A stretch of DNA of 64,000 nt from Trogon surrucura (GCA_020746105.1 CM036636.1:248001-312000), one strand, 5' to 3'; positions 1 through 14,100 are shown, counted from the first letter of the stretch. Numbers and translations are program-made. Notes: generated by a model from the sequence alone, not told the origin.

Positions 1-1199
1 GCCTGTTTGGAGGAATTGGGGAGTGATTTGTAGGGAGTGAACAAAGGTGGAGCTGTGAATAGCACCAGTGCTCCGCATCGGGCTCCCCGTGCAGCGCCTC
101 ACCTTCCACCCACCACCCCTCACCCTGCACCTTGTGCAGCACCCTCACCCAGTCATCTGTTTCACCGAGCTTTGGTTCAGGGATCGGTTCAGCCCAAACA
201 TACAGGAACACCACAGAGTTTTGACAGCACACCGAGGGCCGATGTTGCACTAAGTGGCCCTTTTTGAGCAGGACTTTGGGATCACCTGGTTTAAAGCATT
301 TTATTTGTTTGCTTTTTAAAGTGATAGTGGTTTTTCTGTGTGTCCTGGGCAGAGGTGAATAATCTTTGTGAGAAGCAGAACATCAGCATCGCAGTTCTAG
401 CTGTTTTACAGATGGTTTCTTACTCCAAATTCCTGTGAGCAGTTCCACTCCTCTCTACTCCTTCTTGTGCAATACAGGGCTTTTCAGATCATGAGCATGA
501 TCTTGAAGGCGACTGTTATTTCACAAGCAGGCAGCTGACTGTCTTGAGGTTAGCTGGCAGTTCTCCAGGATTTCAGTCTCAAAGTAGATGCCCTTTTAAG
601 CAACCTGTTTGGTTTGCTTTGGGCTCTGTGAATGGTTGTTTACTGCAGGAGCCACAAGCCATATCAGAAGAAAAGCCACAGTAAAGATCATACTTCAGTT
701 TCCTGTCTGATACCCGAGGGAAATGCAAGAGAGAGAGACCATCGGCCTCTTTGTTAACAAAGAGCTCAAATTTTGCTAATGAAAGGTTCCAAACCCATTG
801 TAAAACCAAATCCTGTTTTGGCAAGTCCATGGAGAATGGGAAGAATTAAATTCTGTGTGAATGGAAATAGTCTCCTGTGACAGGCTGCCGCAGCAGCGGC
901 CGTAGGACAGCCCTGTCGAGCGAACCTTTGGGCGCTGTGGCAGTGTGCTGGAGTCAGTGCCTAACTGTCTAAGGTCTGTTGAGGAAGAAAGTTATTTATT
1001 ATTCTCCTTAAGTCCTGTGCAATTCAAGGCCAAGCTCAAATCAAGTGTTTGTTAAAGTCAGCAAGCATTAAAGCAACTGGCTGTTAGATAAGCAAGTATT
1101 TGACGTCAATTTGCTTTCGGTTATAAACAGATCAGAGGATGAAGTACCTCATCTTCACGTATCATCCCATGTATTTATGACGTATCAAATGAGATACAG

Positions 1200-1440
1200 G
1201 ACCACAGAAGCGTAGAACTGTTTAGGTTGGAAAACACCTGAAAGGTCATTGAATCCATCTGTTAACTGTCAGCCCCACCACTGACCCCTGTCCCTGAGCA
1301 CCACATGGACCCAGCTTTTGAATCCCTCCAGGGATGGAGACTCCACCACTTCCCCAGGCAGCGTCTTCCAGGGCTGGACAACCCTTTTAGTGAAGCTAAT
1401 TTCCCTGGTAGCCAATCTCACCTCCCCTGGGTTGGACGGA
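1200..1440 (-). mobile_element. CR1 LINE fragment, 3' end
   Basis: It opens with the reverse complement of the CR1 3' terminus (ttaggttggaaaacacctg followed by aggtcattgaatcc) and runs back through the conserved 'cagggctggacaaccc' region. It is diverged and 5'-truncated, and faces a plus-strand CR1 directly to its right. Confidence 0.75.
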
Positions 1441-1650
1441 AGAAAGAAATTTTATCTTATGAGGATGGTGAGACCCTGGCACGGGTTGCCCGGGGAAGTT
1501 GTGGGTGCCCCATCCCTGCAAGTGTTCACACTCAGGTTGAACGGGGTTTTGAGCAGCTGCTCTCCTGGGGGGTGTCTCTGCCCGAGGTAGGGGCTTTGAA
1601 CTGGATCAGCTTTGCAGGTCCTTTCCAACCCAAACCATTCTGTGATGTGT
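1441..1650 (+). mobile_element. CR1 LINE fragment, 3' end
   Basis: It contains the CR1 core 'ggcacgggttgcccgggga' and ends in the typical 'aggtcctttccaacccaaac' and 'cattctgtgatg' tail. It lies back to back with the minus-strand copy at 1200-1440. Confidence 0.75.
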
Positions 1651-2108
1651 AATTTACAGCTGTTATACATCCCAGCAGGAGCAGCAGCAGGGCGTGAGCA
1701 ATTCCTCAGCACTCGTTTTGTGGGGAGAGTCTGTGCAAGTATTTTGGGACGGGTTGGGCTGAAAAGGGTATACAAGTGGGAAATCGCTCTTGGCCAGGGG
1801 GTGGGGGGCAGCTGTTTCCGAACACCACGCAGAACTGAAATGTTAGGGGCTCTCAGGCAGAGGTGGAAGTTCCAGGCTCATTTCATGGAAGCTCTTATTT
1901 ATCCCTGTTCAAATGAGATTTCTGGAGTTGGCATTTCGAAAACCTTTACGCCCTGTGCTCATGTCTTAGAGATCAGCCTGTTCACAGAGTTCTTCCTTCT
2001 CAAGCCCCTGCCCAAACTCACCAAAAGTAGAATCTTTTCATGCTTGTGTCTTGGGTGATTGGTTTTGTTTTGTTTTCTAAATTTGCTTCTGTCAATTGTC
2101 TTCCTCAG

Positions 2109-5100
2109 CAAAGTTCTGGAAGAAAGGATTTGGACCCATCTTTTTCTATACCGGCAATGAAGGTGACATCTGGACTTTTGCTCGGAACTCTGACTTCATA
2201 TTTGAATTAGCAGAGGAACAGCAAGCACTTGTGATTTTTGCTGAGCATGTGAGTATTGGTTTAGATTATTATATCATGGTGGTGTTGGGTTGACGGTTGG
2301 AATTGATGATCTTAGAGGTCTTTTCCAACCTTAACCGTTCAGTGATTGAGTCTATTCTATTCTGTTAAACATATAGTGACTACTATTTAGTCATTATTCA
2401 TAGTATTTTTGTCATTGTGCATACTACAGGGTTTTGTTCTGTTCAGTATTGCCAAATTCAGCTTTCTGCAGGTCCCGAAAAATAATTGCTTGCCATGAAG
2501 CTGAGGCATACCTTCTGTAAGCTTTCTCCTCGTGTTTGCAGCTCTTCTTTATTTAACCTTGGCTTCTGAATGTGTTTTTTTATTATGCCTACCAGCAATC
2601 CAGGATACAGGTTACTCTTTCAGTAAAGCCTGTGCCGTGATGTATTTGCTTTGGACCAGTGGTTTTGTGAGTTGTTTCCACAGACCTTGAGCTCCACACC
2701 ATACTAGAGAGTTACTTTGTTTGGATAATACTTAATCTGCCTGCAAAGTCCTAAGTGAGCCCTTCCCACAGCACTCTGTTAAATTTACTATTGCACAACT
2801 TGTGCGTGAAGAGATTACCCTGTTCCCTTTTCTAGTTGGGGATTTCAGACGACGCCTGCCGAGAGCCCGCTGGGCACCGGCTGAAGTAGTTTGTCCTGGA
2901 CTGTCCGTCCTTAAGAACACATCCTGCAGGTCTCTGTGTACCAGGTGCAGGAGACAAGGCACTTCCTCAGTTACAAAACGAGTTAGAGGACACCACGTGC
3001 TCTGTTACTGCTTCCTGGATGTGCACACAGGTCCCTGTCCTTTAGTGAGAGCAGAGAAGCCCCAGACCTCGACACCTGCATTTCTGCAGCATCTCTCTTT
3101 CCTTTCAGAGGTACTACGGCAAGTCTCTTCCATTTGGGCTCGAGTCAACGCAGCCTAAGCAGACCGGTCTGCTCACCGTGGAACAAGCCCTTGCTGACTA
3201 TGCGGTGCTAATAGCTGAGCTTAAGCAGCAGTTGGGCGCTGCAGACTGCCCTGTCATTGCTTTTGGAGGCAGGTAAAGGTTGTGTGTGCTCCTTCCCTTC
3301 TCTGCATCCTTTCCCAGCCACAGCCGTGCCCTTCTCGTAGATCTGCTTGGCTCTCAAGCAAGTTCTAAAGGCAGAGCTTTAAGGTATCCAACAGAGAGCA
3401 GATATGTCAGTGCCTGAGCTCCCAAGCGCTCATCACCGGGTCCCAGTCAGCTCTCCCATCAAGAGTTAGTCTCAATTTGTGCTTTCAAAAGCTACTAGGC
3501 TGGCTTTGAGTTTTATTGTTAATGTCTCCCCTTCCCTATATCTGATCGTTGATGCAGCTGTTGCTTGGGGTGCCCAGGGAGAATACTCTCCACTTCCCAG
3601 CACAAGAGAGGGCTGCGTACTCAGTGGTGCTCAGGGACCCCCTTTGCCTAGAGCCTAGCTCACCTTTCTAACCCTGTATGCAAAATGTGGCTCCTTCTCA
3701 CACTGACCAGTGACAGCTTCGCTTGGGCCCCACTTGCTTCTGCACTGGAGCTGTGAGGACACACTCAGGTGGTGCAGAGTTAACTGCTGAGACAGGGTTT
3801 GGCTGCAGAAGCAAACTGGGCTGCTCTGTTCCCACCAGAGCTGGTGTGAGCGTTTGGGGAAAGGCCAGTAAGAACACGTTGTGTGTGGCTCCTGGACCAT
3901 AACTGGATTTTTTCACAGGAAGATGGCATCTGCTAGATATCAGAGTCATTGAATGGCTTGGGTTGGAAGGGAGCTTAAAGATCATCTCATCCCAACCCCT
4001 CTGCCGTGGGCAGGGACACCTACCGCCAGCCCAGGTTGCTCCAAGCCCCGTCTGGCCTGGCCTTGGGCACTTCCAGGGAGGGGGCGCCCACAGCGTCCCT
4101 GGGCAACCCGTTCCATAGGCTTCTCATTGCCTTGGCTTAGGTGAGCCGATGGATGCTGGCCTGAAGTTTTGGGTTACTCTGGTATAAGCCGTCGGTTAAG
4201 GGAAACAACTCTTCTGTCTCTCCTGCGGCAGCTACGGAGGAATGCTGAGCGCTTACATGAGGATGAAATACCCAAACCTCGTGGCTGGAGCGTTGGCTGC
4301 CAGTGCTCCTCTGCTCTCTGTGGCTGGCCTTGGAGACCCCGCGCAGTTCTTCAGAGATGTGACAGCAGTAAGTAGCATCTCTTTTCAGGAGCATTAGTTT
4401 CTTCCTTTAAGAAGGCTGGATTTTTTTCCTTTCCATGGAACAAAACCATAAAATCATTTAGGTTGGAAAACACCTTTAAGGTCATTGAGTACCATTCACC
4501 TGGCGCTGCTCGGTCCACCACTAAACCATGTCTCTGAGCGTCACATCTACACGGCTTTTAAATACCTCTGGGGTTGTGACTCCACTGCTTCCCTGGGCAG
4601 CTTCTTCCAGTGCTTGACAACCCTTTCAGTGAAGAATTTTTCCCTAACGTCCGATCAAACCTCCCCTGGTGCAACTTGAGGCCATTTCCTCGTATTCTGT
4701 CGCTTGTTACTTGGGAGAAGAGGCCGACCTCACCTCGCTACACCCTCCTGTCAGGAGGTGTGTTGATATCAATGATCCACAGCAGCTCCACAGCCCCAAG
4801 ATGGTTACATTTCAGTGAAGGTGTCCTGAGTTCACTTAAAACCAAAATTTAAATGTGGCTTTCGTATTCTGAGGACGTGTAGGACCCATAGAAAGGTGGT
4901 ATTGGTTAGACCTGGCTTACATTTAGTTTATAAGGAAAGAAATGTACTACCTGGTAGTACTGAAATCTTGTGATGATGTCTGTTTTGCTTCATTTTTGAC
5001 AAGAATTTCTAGGTCTGGGTGGCACGGATGGCTTTGCATGAACTACCTGTATATGAAACTTGTGGTCTTTTTGCTCTTGTTTACATATATGAAAACCTTA

Positions 5101-8100
5101 TTTCAATCAGAGACGTACGGTACGAAGAGCATTACCAGTGAGTATCAGGAAGCAGCTATCACAGGAAAATAAACACAGTAGCACTTGAAGCTCTAAGTGT
5201 ACAAGAGAATAAAACCACCTTGCCTTAAAATTATACATTTTAAAACAGGACGTGTGATACCACTTAGTCATCTAACAGGCCCTGCAGTGGGAATTCTTCC
5301 CTGGCTGAAAGTAATTCTTTCTCAGAAGCCCCGCTCAGCTGATAGCTCTGTCTTGCTTCTGCAGTGAGTCAGTACGCACCCCTGAAATTAGGGGTTTGAC
5401 CTTTTCATCTGAAAAAAAATTCCGATTCGTTTTAAAATAGACTCTGAAGCGGTAGATTGACCTGTGGGCTGAGATCCTACGCGAGCATTTTGTGGCGTTT
5501 TCAAAGTAATCCCTTCCACCTTCAGCGTGTTTGCACAGAAGCAATCTGCAGCCTGAGCTCGGTTGCTCGTCTTTGTGAGAGAACGCCCCGGAGAGCAGTT
5601 AGTACCGACGAAGGCACCAACCTTCCATGAATCATTGCGGGAGCTGTCTCTTCCCGTGAGTCAGAGCTCATCATCTCGGAGCAGCTTTCTCTGTGACTTT
5701 TACTGACTTCTCCCAGCTCACAGGGGAAGTGAGCACGGGGCAGAAAGTGGATTTTTGTGTAAGCCCAGGTTATTTACACCAGCGGCCCCGCCTGTGGCCC
5801 GGCACTACCGTTGTGTGGATCCCACACATACAGCCACGTGCGCTTCCCCAGCGGTTGCTGCTGCAGGGGCTGCTCAGGCCGCCTGAGCTCAGCTGGGGCC
5901 AGCTCAGACATCGGAGCTGGTGTGATTCAGAAGCTGGCAGCCTCGAGAGGTAACAGCTTTCCATGGAACAGCTGTAATGCCTCCTGCCTCGAGCCGCTCC
6001 CGCATCCGTGGGGCCTGCGGGGCAGATCTGAGACGGGGGGTTTCCGTGCGCTGCCTGGCGGGGCAGAGCCACTCCTGTGGCCCCAGCTGATCCGTCCCCA
6101 CACTCCGTTGGAGCTGTTTGTCGATGAAGATGAATAAGCACTTCAGAAGGAGATTTGGAAGCCCCGAAGGGATGCCCAGGTGCGCTGCAGAAAGCCCCGT
6201 AGTGATTTCTCTAAGCATAACTGTCAAACAAAGGCAGAGTTAGGAATGAAAGAAAGGGCCCAAGTCTGTTATTAGTTGAGGCTGGGTCTTTGTGAGAAAA
6301 ATGCTCACCCGGTGATTTGGGATTACTTAACCATCGCTCCAGCAGGATCAAGGGTCATTAAAAGAGCACTAACAATTTTTATTGTTACAAAGCACTGGTT
6401 GCCAGCAAATCTCAAACTGCGTTACGAGCTGTCAGAAGAGAAACAGTTTGGGTTGTTAGAGCCTTCAGAGACAGAAACAACTTGTTGCACCAGCATAGCC
6501 AGTCACACCTCCTCAAACATGCCCGAAAGTGCTTTTCTAGGATTTTTCACAAGAAAAAGTACACGGCCTTCTTGGTCATCTGGCAGGTCCCTGGCAGGCT
6601 TAAGGAGAAAAGCAGGTGTTGGTTCCCAAGCCAGCGCTCTGCCCGCCGTGCGTCACCGCCCTCTCCACGGCTCCCCATCGCAGACAGAGTGCTGTTGGAA
6701 GAACACTGTTGTATGTTTGACAGAAAAAAAATGAAAATCTTTTCAGCCCGGCGGCCTGGCCCCCTCTTCCCATGGGTCTCCTCCAGCTCCGTTGTGTTCA
6801 GTCTAACGGCTCCAGGAGGCACAAAGTCCGGCAGCTCAGCCCAGCGAGTCCTGCTGAAGGAGTTGTTGTTTGTGAGTGCTGCGCAGCTGGGACGTGCTGA
6901 TTGTCTGCAGGACAAGGTGTCACCGCTCCTGGAGACACAGATAAGGTTCTGCGCGGTGGGTCGGTAACCCTCGTCAGCTCCTGCCGCTTCTGGCGGTTCT
7001 TCCCAGTGCAGCCTCCTCCACACGTACCTCCTCTGTGCAACCATAACCCCGTGTCTTTTCTTGTCCCCTCAGGATTTCCAGAAGGCCAGCCCAGGCTGCG
7101 TCACAGCTGTCCGCAAAGCCTTCCAGCAGATTAAGGATTTGTGCCTTAGTGGAGGTGAGCAGAGACAGCCCTGCAGACGCCTTCCCGAGGGCGGGCAGCA
7201 GGCAGTGCCAGCCGTGTGGAAAAAAGGTTGATTCCAGTTTTTCAGTTTGGTTTTTTTTCCCCTGGAATTGCCCAAAGGAGCTGCGGGGGTCCAAAACCCC
7301 GTTTAGCTTTGGGCCACAGCAGGAAAAACGTTACCGTTAAATAGCCGAGGTCCTTGAGGTCTGCTGGGGCTGCTCCTTTCTGCAGTGTGGAGGATAACAG
7401 GGTCACGTTTGAGGGTCAGGCTCTCAAGGGAGTATCAAGAGGCAGGTCCCAGGCCTTGGGTTTCCAGGTGAAGACAGCCAGGCTCTGGTGGGCACCCGGT
7501 GGAGTTTAACAGGGACAGAAAGGAACTGCAGCTCCAGGATGTGGAGGATGAACGTGGAGGGAGCAGCTTTCTGCAGCAGAAATGCAAAACTCTATGAGTG
7601 CATCTTGAAGGAATCTCTTCCGGGATGGTTTTCCTGACTCCAGCCAACCTCTGTTCATCGCACTGACGGCTGGAGCTGTGCCTCAGGAGTCCTTTGTGAC
7701 TCTGTGAGGACTGTTCTCACTTGGCACTTCTTATTTCAAATGCACCCAGCTCCCAGGGAGCGTGTTTTGGCTTTTTCTTCCCCGCTACCATTTCATCCAG
7801 CAGTTGAATCCCCCTGAGACTTGTACGCTGTGTCCTGCCCTCCTGCCCGAGAGCTCCGTGGGGGCCAGGAGGGCGCAGCCAGGCCGGGCACCGGCAAGGA
7901 CGGGCTTGTACGGGGCTGCTTCTGCCTCCGTGGGTGCCGATGCCTCGGGGCTCCCCAGGGAGGTGTCGGTGGCTCTGCGGGGGGCTGTGAAGCTGCACGG
8001 GAGGGCTGTGCCTGAGCATCCAGGGGCTGTAAATTGAGACGCAATGTAGCCTTCCCCCTAGAAACCTTATCTGTGTGTTAAGGCATCTCCTTAGTCCTGA

Positions 8101-11100
8101 GTGAAAGACGATGCTGAAGACTGGTTTCGTTTTCCCCTGTTGAAGTTTGTGTCTCATTTTCCTTCCTTGTGCAGCCTACGATGAAATCAGCAGCAAAATG
8201 GCCACATGCAATAAGATCTCTAACAAGGAGGATGTTTACCAGCTTTTTGGCTTTGCTCGAAATGCCTTCACCATGATGGCCATGATGGACTACCCTTACA
8301 AAACCGACTTCATGGGTCACCTCCCTGCCAATCCAGTGAAGGTGAGGACCAGGACACAGTGAGTCGCGGGTGGCCGCGGTGCCGCAGTCTGGGGGGACAC
8401 TGTCGGGCACACGGGGCAGCTCCCTGCAGTGGTGAATGCTGCAGCCCTTCCAGTCCAGGGGGAAAACTACACATTTGAAACTTCTCTGTGACCGTGCTGC
8501 CACGAGGCTTGTTGGGGAGAGTTTGCTGGAGCCGCTCCTACCCTGCTCTGCCTTTACCTTGGACACAAAGACCTGTGCAAGCTTGTTCACTTCAGCTTTT
8601 AAGCACTAAGAACCTGTAGGTTTGTTTTTTTTAAATGTAGCTTTGTTGTAGCCCACCTCAACACGCTTCCATAGATGTATTTTTCTTGGTGGGTAGGGAT
8701 GGAGATCTAAAAGTCCTTTCTAGGTAGGGCACAGGAAGATGACGTACCTCAGAGCATAGTGCAGGGAAAAGTCCTCTGCTGTGGGTACTGGAAAACCTGG
8801 GAACTCTCACGAGTCAGAGATGGTGAAGTGTGGGAAAGGGGCCTGTACTCAGGGGCTTACAAAGACTTCTGGGGCACCAGCTGCTTTTGAGAGGTCCCAG
8901 CTCTGATGCCAGGTTGCTGGTTGCTGCTGCAATTCCTGGTTTCTCCTGGCAGCCTCGCGCTGCCGCTCCCTGCTGCTCTCCAGCACACGGAGCCCACGGG
9001 GCTTTATGTGCCCCTGGCCTTGTGGTTGGAGTCGTACCTGGAGCAAAATGCGTGCTGTGCAGGATGTTGTACAGGTGCGCTCTACAGGGTCTCGGCAGAT
9101 GCTTTCTCTGGCTCCACTGGGCAGCTGGTTCCCTTCTAGGGCCTGTTTAACAGCCTCTTGTTCCCCCCCACCTGAGAAGGGCATTACCCTGTCCTTATTG
9201 TAGGAGGAAGGAGCTGTTGTGTATCTCTGGCCTCTGCACAGCTGCCTAACTCGGTAAAGGAGCTGTTTGTCCGAGCTCTGTCTGCTTGTTTCTGTGTATT
9301 TTGTTGCTAGAAGGGAGCAGAGGAGCCCCCCCGTCAGCCCCTCCGTGGGGCCAAGACTGTTCACTGTCCTGTGTCTCATGCAGGTTGGCTGCGAACAAAT
9401 CCTTGCGCACACAGACCCCATCCAAGGCCTGGCTGCTCTCGTTGGTGAGTTCATAGTATCGTTTCGGTCTTTTATTTAACTGCCTGGTTTCTAGAAGCAC
9501 CTGTGAGTAGAGCTGTTGTGTTGTCGGGTGGGTTGTGTGTCGTGGGAGCTGGCCCTGACTGATCGTCCGCTGGGACGTTCTGCCTCACGTTGGCTTTGTC
9601 CATCGGGATGTCCCCTGGTGGCCCGTGGGTTCGTTCTCTCACCTTTCCAAATGTGTCCTCATCAGGTGTTTCAGACATTGCAGCCCCTCAGCCTGCTGGC
9701 TGGCTGTGATACGTGGACTTCTGAAGTTCTTGGTTCTAAAATTGTGCCGCCGGCTCAACGCACATTCACTGAAGGAGTTTTAAATTGAGTATTCTCACCC
9801 AGAGTTAAATTCCCATGAGGTACACCTTGAGCTTCACCATCTTTCATCATCACCTGCCGAATGCTTCCACATCCTTGAGCGAAAGCAATCCCATCGAAGG
9901 GTTTGCCTTTGCCAGAAGCAGGAGGTACCCACACAGTTTCCTTGTTGAGGGCAAGGTTGTCATCCCAGTGTCCTAAAGTCTTAATCCAGTGGCAAGACAA
10001 CCTTAAACACATTGTGTGTATTTGGGGCTACTTAATTTGTCACCCAGCAGTGTTTGAAAGGAAATGGTTAGAGAGAGAATTCAAAGCTCTTTTAAAGACC
10101 TCCCCATAAAATCTCAAGTTGCTCATTAAAAATCATCTACCTTTGTCACTAGTTGGAAAAAAAAGAGGATCTGAACAACAAAAAATTGATTTAAGGAATT
10201 CTTACGGGTTTAGTGCAGCTTAATGAGATTGGGAACTAATTTATTAATTGCTTTTGCAAATTACGCATTTTGCCATGATAGCACCAAGTCAGAGGGGTAC
10301 CGGTTCCCAAGCAGCGCTAAAGGTGTTTGGCCGGCACCTAGAAGAGCTGTTGAAATTAGAATGTCTTGGCAAACACCGTCAGATCTGCTTGGCCCATCCA
10401 CATCCTACTTCTCTCCTGAGGCGGAGCAGGACCCTCGTTTCTTTGTGATGAACAAGCTGAGGGTGGATTTCTTCCTCCTGCCCGCGGGGCAGCGCTTTGC
10501 GCCTCTCCCGTCTCGCTGCCCGCGCTGGCTTGGGGCAGTTTAATCATGCAAGAGGCGTGATCCACCAGAGCTCTGGGCAGGGGACTGGCTTTCCTCCACG
10601 CCCGCCCCTCTGTGTCGAACAGGAAAACGCTGTCTTCTTTCTGCCTGTGCTGCAGGGACCCTCCTCCTGCCAGGTAGAGCGTGGTGTGGTGGGCAGTGAT
10701 GCTGAACTGGCAGCCCTCGAACGGGGACAGCGTGAGCGTTGTCCACTGATTGCTGACAGGACAATAACATTCCGTCTCGTTGACGTGGATCCATTCCTCC
10801 GCCTGCAAAGAACCAGGACACGCTTAGCTGCGGTCCCACCGCCAGGGCAGGCTCACGGGGCTCGTGACAAAGGAGACCAGCATCTCAGCGTGCGTTCGAG
10901 TGCCGTGGGGCTCGAGGTGCCGCGTTCTCAGTGCCCAGTGAGCAGTCAGAGCCTCGGCAGGGACTGAATAATGTAGCAGAGGGGCACGGCTTTAGAGGAG
11001 CCAAAGGAAACCGTACCCGCCGTGCTGAAAACATGTACAGGCATGTGGGAACTGCTGAATGATCTGCGAAAACTCAGCTCTCTTGGCTTCTCCCAGAGCG

Positions 11101-14100
11101 AGGCTTTCGGTCCCTGACAAGTCTCTTCCCAGCAAACGGCAGCGCTTTCCCTCCTCTTTCCTGGAACCTGGACCGGTGTCCTCACCGCAGTCCCTTCCTC
11201 TCCCCACCTGCCAGTGTTTGGCCCCGAGGGAAATCAGCTCAGGTCAGTGTGTTTGGGGCGGCACACGACCAGTTTTACACTCAGGTTTTCCTGCGTTAGC
11301 AGCCTGCGCCTCCACCATATGTTTGCTTTATTTTAAAAAACTGCTTTAAACAGCTGTTGTGCTCCAGCAAATGGAGCATGACGACAGGGCGGCGTCTGAC
11401 GCGCGTGACCGTGACGACAGGCGCCTTTTCTTCAGCTCGTCGGCCCGACTCGCAAACTGCCAGTGCACTGAGAGACCCGAAATAGTGAGGTCACTGGCCA
11501 GGCTGTTGAAACGGAGTGGTCAGGGCCTGGCAATGCAGAGACCCCATCCTGGGTCAGAGCGGGAGCTGTAATAGCAATGGACTTACCCCTTTTAGTGTCC
11601 TTCCTCCCACGCAAAAGATCTTGTCCCCGACTGCCGCCATGCCGTGGTCGCAGCGGGGAAAAGCCAGGGCGCTGTTGCCGACCCAGCGCCGGAGGCGAGG
11701 GAGGTAGCTGTAAGTGTCTCGTAAGGTTCTACCCCCGGAGAAGCCCCCTAGAAGGAAAGCAGAGGCCTTAAAAACCTGTCCGTCGTCCTCCGTGACATCC
11801 AGCAAACACTGGCGGAGCTTTTTCCTCTTTAAAATACCTGAGCAGCTCATTTCACACCATTCGGCAGAGCTGGTACAGTGTGAAATTTAAAACCTGAGGC
11901 TTCTGAGGTATTTTAAAGAGGTAAAAAACCAACAAGCACCACAAAGCAAGCAAGTTCCAGCTCTTCCTGTAAATTGTTTTCTACAAAATACATTTTTAAT
12001 AAAGCTCTTGGGGTGTTTCAGGTGTAACCAAACCCAGCTTTAATTAGGGAATCCAGCACACGCTGTCGCAGAATGGTGGCTTAGAGGAGAAGCATCCGAA
12101 ACTCCTTAAACTTTGGGTCTCAACAGAGGCCGGAGCCAGTCGCCGGTGCTGTTGTCAACTTCTTCTCCTTATTAGGCACTCACGTGGGTATTTCAGGGGG
12201 GCATTGCAAAAGCTCCTTGCACGAGGAGGGCACTGCTGTGGGGAGGGTAGATGCCTCCAGCTGCTGCCTGCTGGATTCCAGCCTGCAGAGAGACCCAGCT
12301 CACCTGGGCGTGGGCACGTTGTCTGCGTGGAGCTCGTGTTTAAATCTGGTGTTGAAGTAACGCTCTTAACTTTTCTGTTTGGTTGGGCAGGGCTGTGGGC
12401 TGGCCAGATTAAATTTGCAGTTACTCGACGTGTTTAGAAGGAAGTAAATGCTCTGGGTAGGCAGGATCTTCTGCCCAGGGGATGCAGAGTTACCCAGCCT
12501 AGGTCGCTGTGGTGTGTTGGAAGCTCTGTGAGGCAATTTTGTCTTTGCTCTCTGGGAGGAAGCAAGACTGACAGAGGTTACATCATGGAATCGTAGAATA
12601 GAATGTCTCCGGTTGGAAGGGACCTGAGAGCTCATCTAACCCAACCCCTGCCATGGGCAGGGACGCCTCTCAACCAGCCCAGGTTGCTCAAGGCTCATCC
12701 AACCTGGCCTTGAACACCTCCAGGGAGGGGGCAGCCACAGCCTCTCCGGGCAACCTGTTCCAGAGTCTGGCCACCCTCGCACTGAAGAATTTCTTCCTGA
12801 GATCCAGTCTAACTCTGTTCTCCTTCAATTTAAATCCATTTCCCCTTGTCCTGACACTGGACACTCTTGCACAAAGTCCCTCCCCACCTCCCTGTAGGTC
12901 CCTTCAGGCACTGCAGGCAGGGATAAGGTCCCCCCGGAGTCTTCTCTTCTCCAGCTGAACAGCCCCAGCTCCCTCAGCCTGTCCTCGCAGCAGAGGAGCT
13001 CCAGCCCCTGCTGCCTGTGCCCAGCTGTGTCAAAGCAGGGGCTGGAACCCGAGTGTCAGCCTTTCCCCAGCTGAACCGCGACCCGTCTGCACGTCAGTGC
13101 GGGAGCCCTGCGGTCGCTGGGCACGCGTGTGGGTAGGACAGCCCGTGCGCTGCCTCCCCGGGGCCTCAGCTGCACGGTCCCTCCCAGAGAGTGCCCTTCC
13201 TTGCAGCTGCGTGGCCGGAGGTGATCTGGGCTGGGTCAGACAGCGATCCCAGCTGGCCCTGGGTGCTGCAGGAAGCAGCGAGCCTGCAGCCACGGCGGCC
13301 TGGCCGAGGGTTTCAGCTGCAGCGGGAATAACACAAGCAGTGTTTTTCCTAGAAGGAACCAAAGGTTACCCTTCAAGTCCAGATCAGTAGCTGCAAAAGC
13401 TAAAGGTTCTGCAATGATTTCGTGACGTGTCTAAACCCGTGCTGCTTTATTGTTAAACATCCTGCACGCTCTGCCAGAGATCCCTGTAAAGACTGAGCGT
13501 CCCTTGTAGGGCAAGAGCTGCAGGGGCTCGGTGGGCAAGAGCCTGCATTGCATTTCTTTTTGTCTGGCTGAACAAAGCAGCGCCGCAGGGTTAGTCCCAC
13601 CTCTGCCACTCAGATTAACACCGGGGTTTAGTCCCGTCCCCACACTGTGGCAGCCTGTGCCTGGTTTGCCTTTTCAGACAGCAGAGCTTTGGGATTTAGC
13701 CAGGATTGCAAGGTCGGAGGCGAGCGGGGATGCGGACTGGGGGCAGATGGTGTCACCTTCAGTGTCTTGGTGAGAAAATAATTCCTGCCGTGCAGGAGGG
13801 CAGCGAGGCTGTGCTGACACAGAGGGCAGGGGACACCGGAGCTGTGGGCGTTCCCAGTGTGGGTGCAGGTGTAGCCTGTGACGTTCGGATGCCAGCAAAA
13901 CCCAACAAAGCTGTGTGAAAATACGCTGCTTTGCACGAGCTGCGTTACCTGAGATGTAGAGGATTCCCCTGTGGGTTGTGCCTGCGTGATCAGCAATCGG
14001 CGTGGGGAAGGGCGCTGTGAACTCCCACTTGTTGTCGGCGGGCTGGTACAGCTCCACGGTGCGGCTGAGGGTCCCCAGCAGCGTCCCACCGCCCACGGCG

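Larger units (their letters stand above)
1..2108. other. Sequence upstream of the first visible DPP7 exon (probably intron)
   Basis: I find no convincing exon here on either strand. The DPP7 start codon, signal peptide and the conserved segment around the family's DHFNF motif are not recognisable, so the 5' exon(s) are probably left of the window. The stretch holds two opposed CR1 fragments (1200-1650). The rest is unremarkable, moderately AT-rich DNA with only short chance open frames. Confidence 0.5.

Noticed and set aside
8849-9454. 201-codon minus-strand frame
   Set aside because: It overlaps DPP7 exon 9384-9444 in antisense, shows no family signature and no splice structure.
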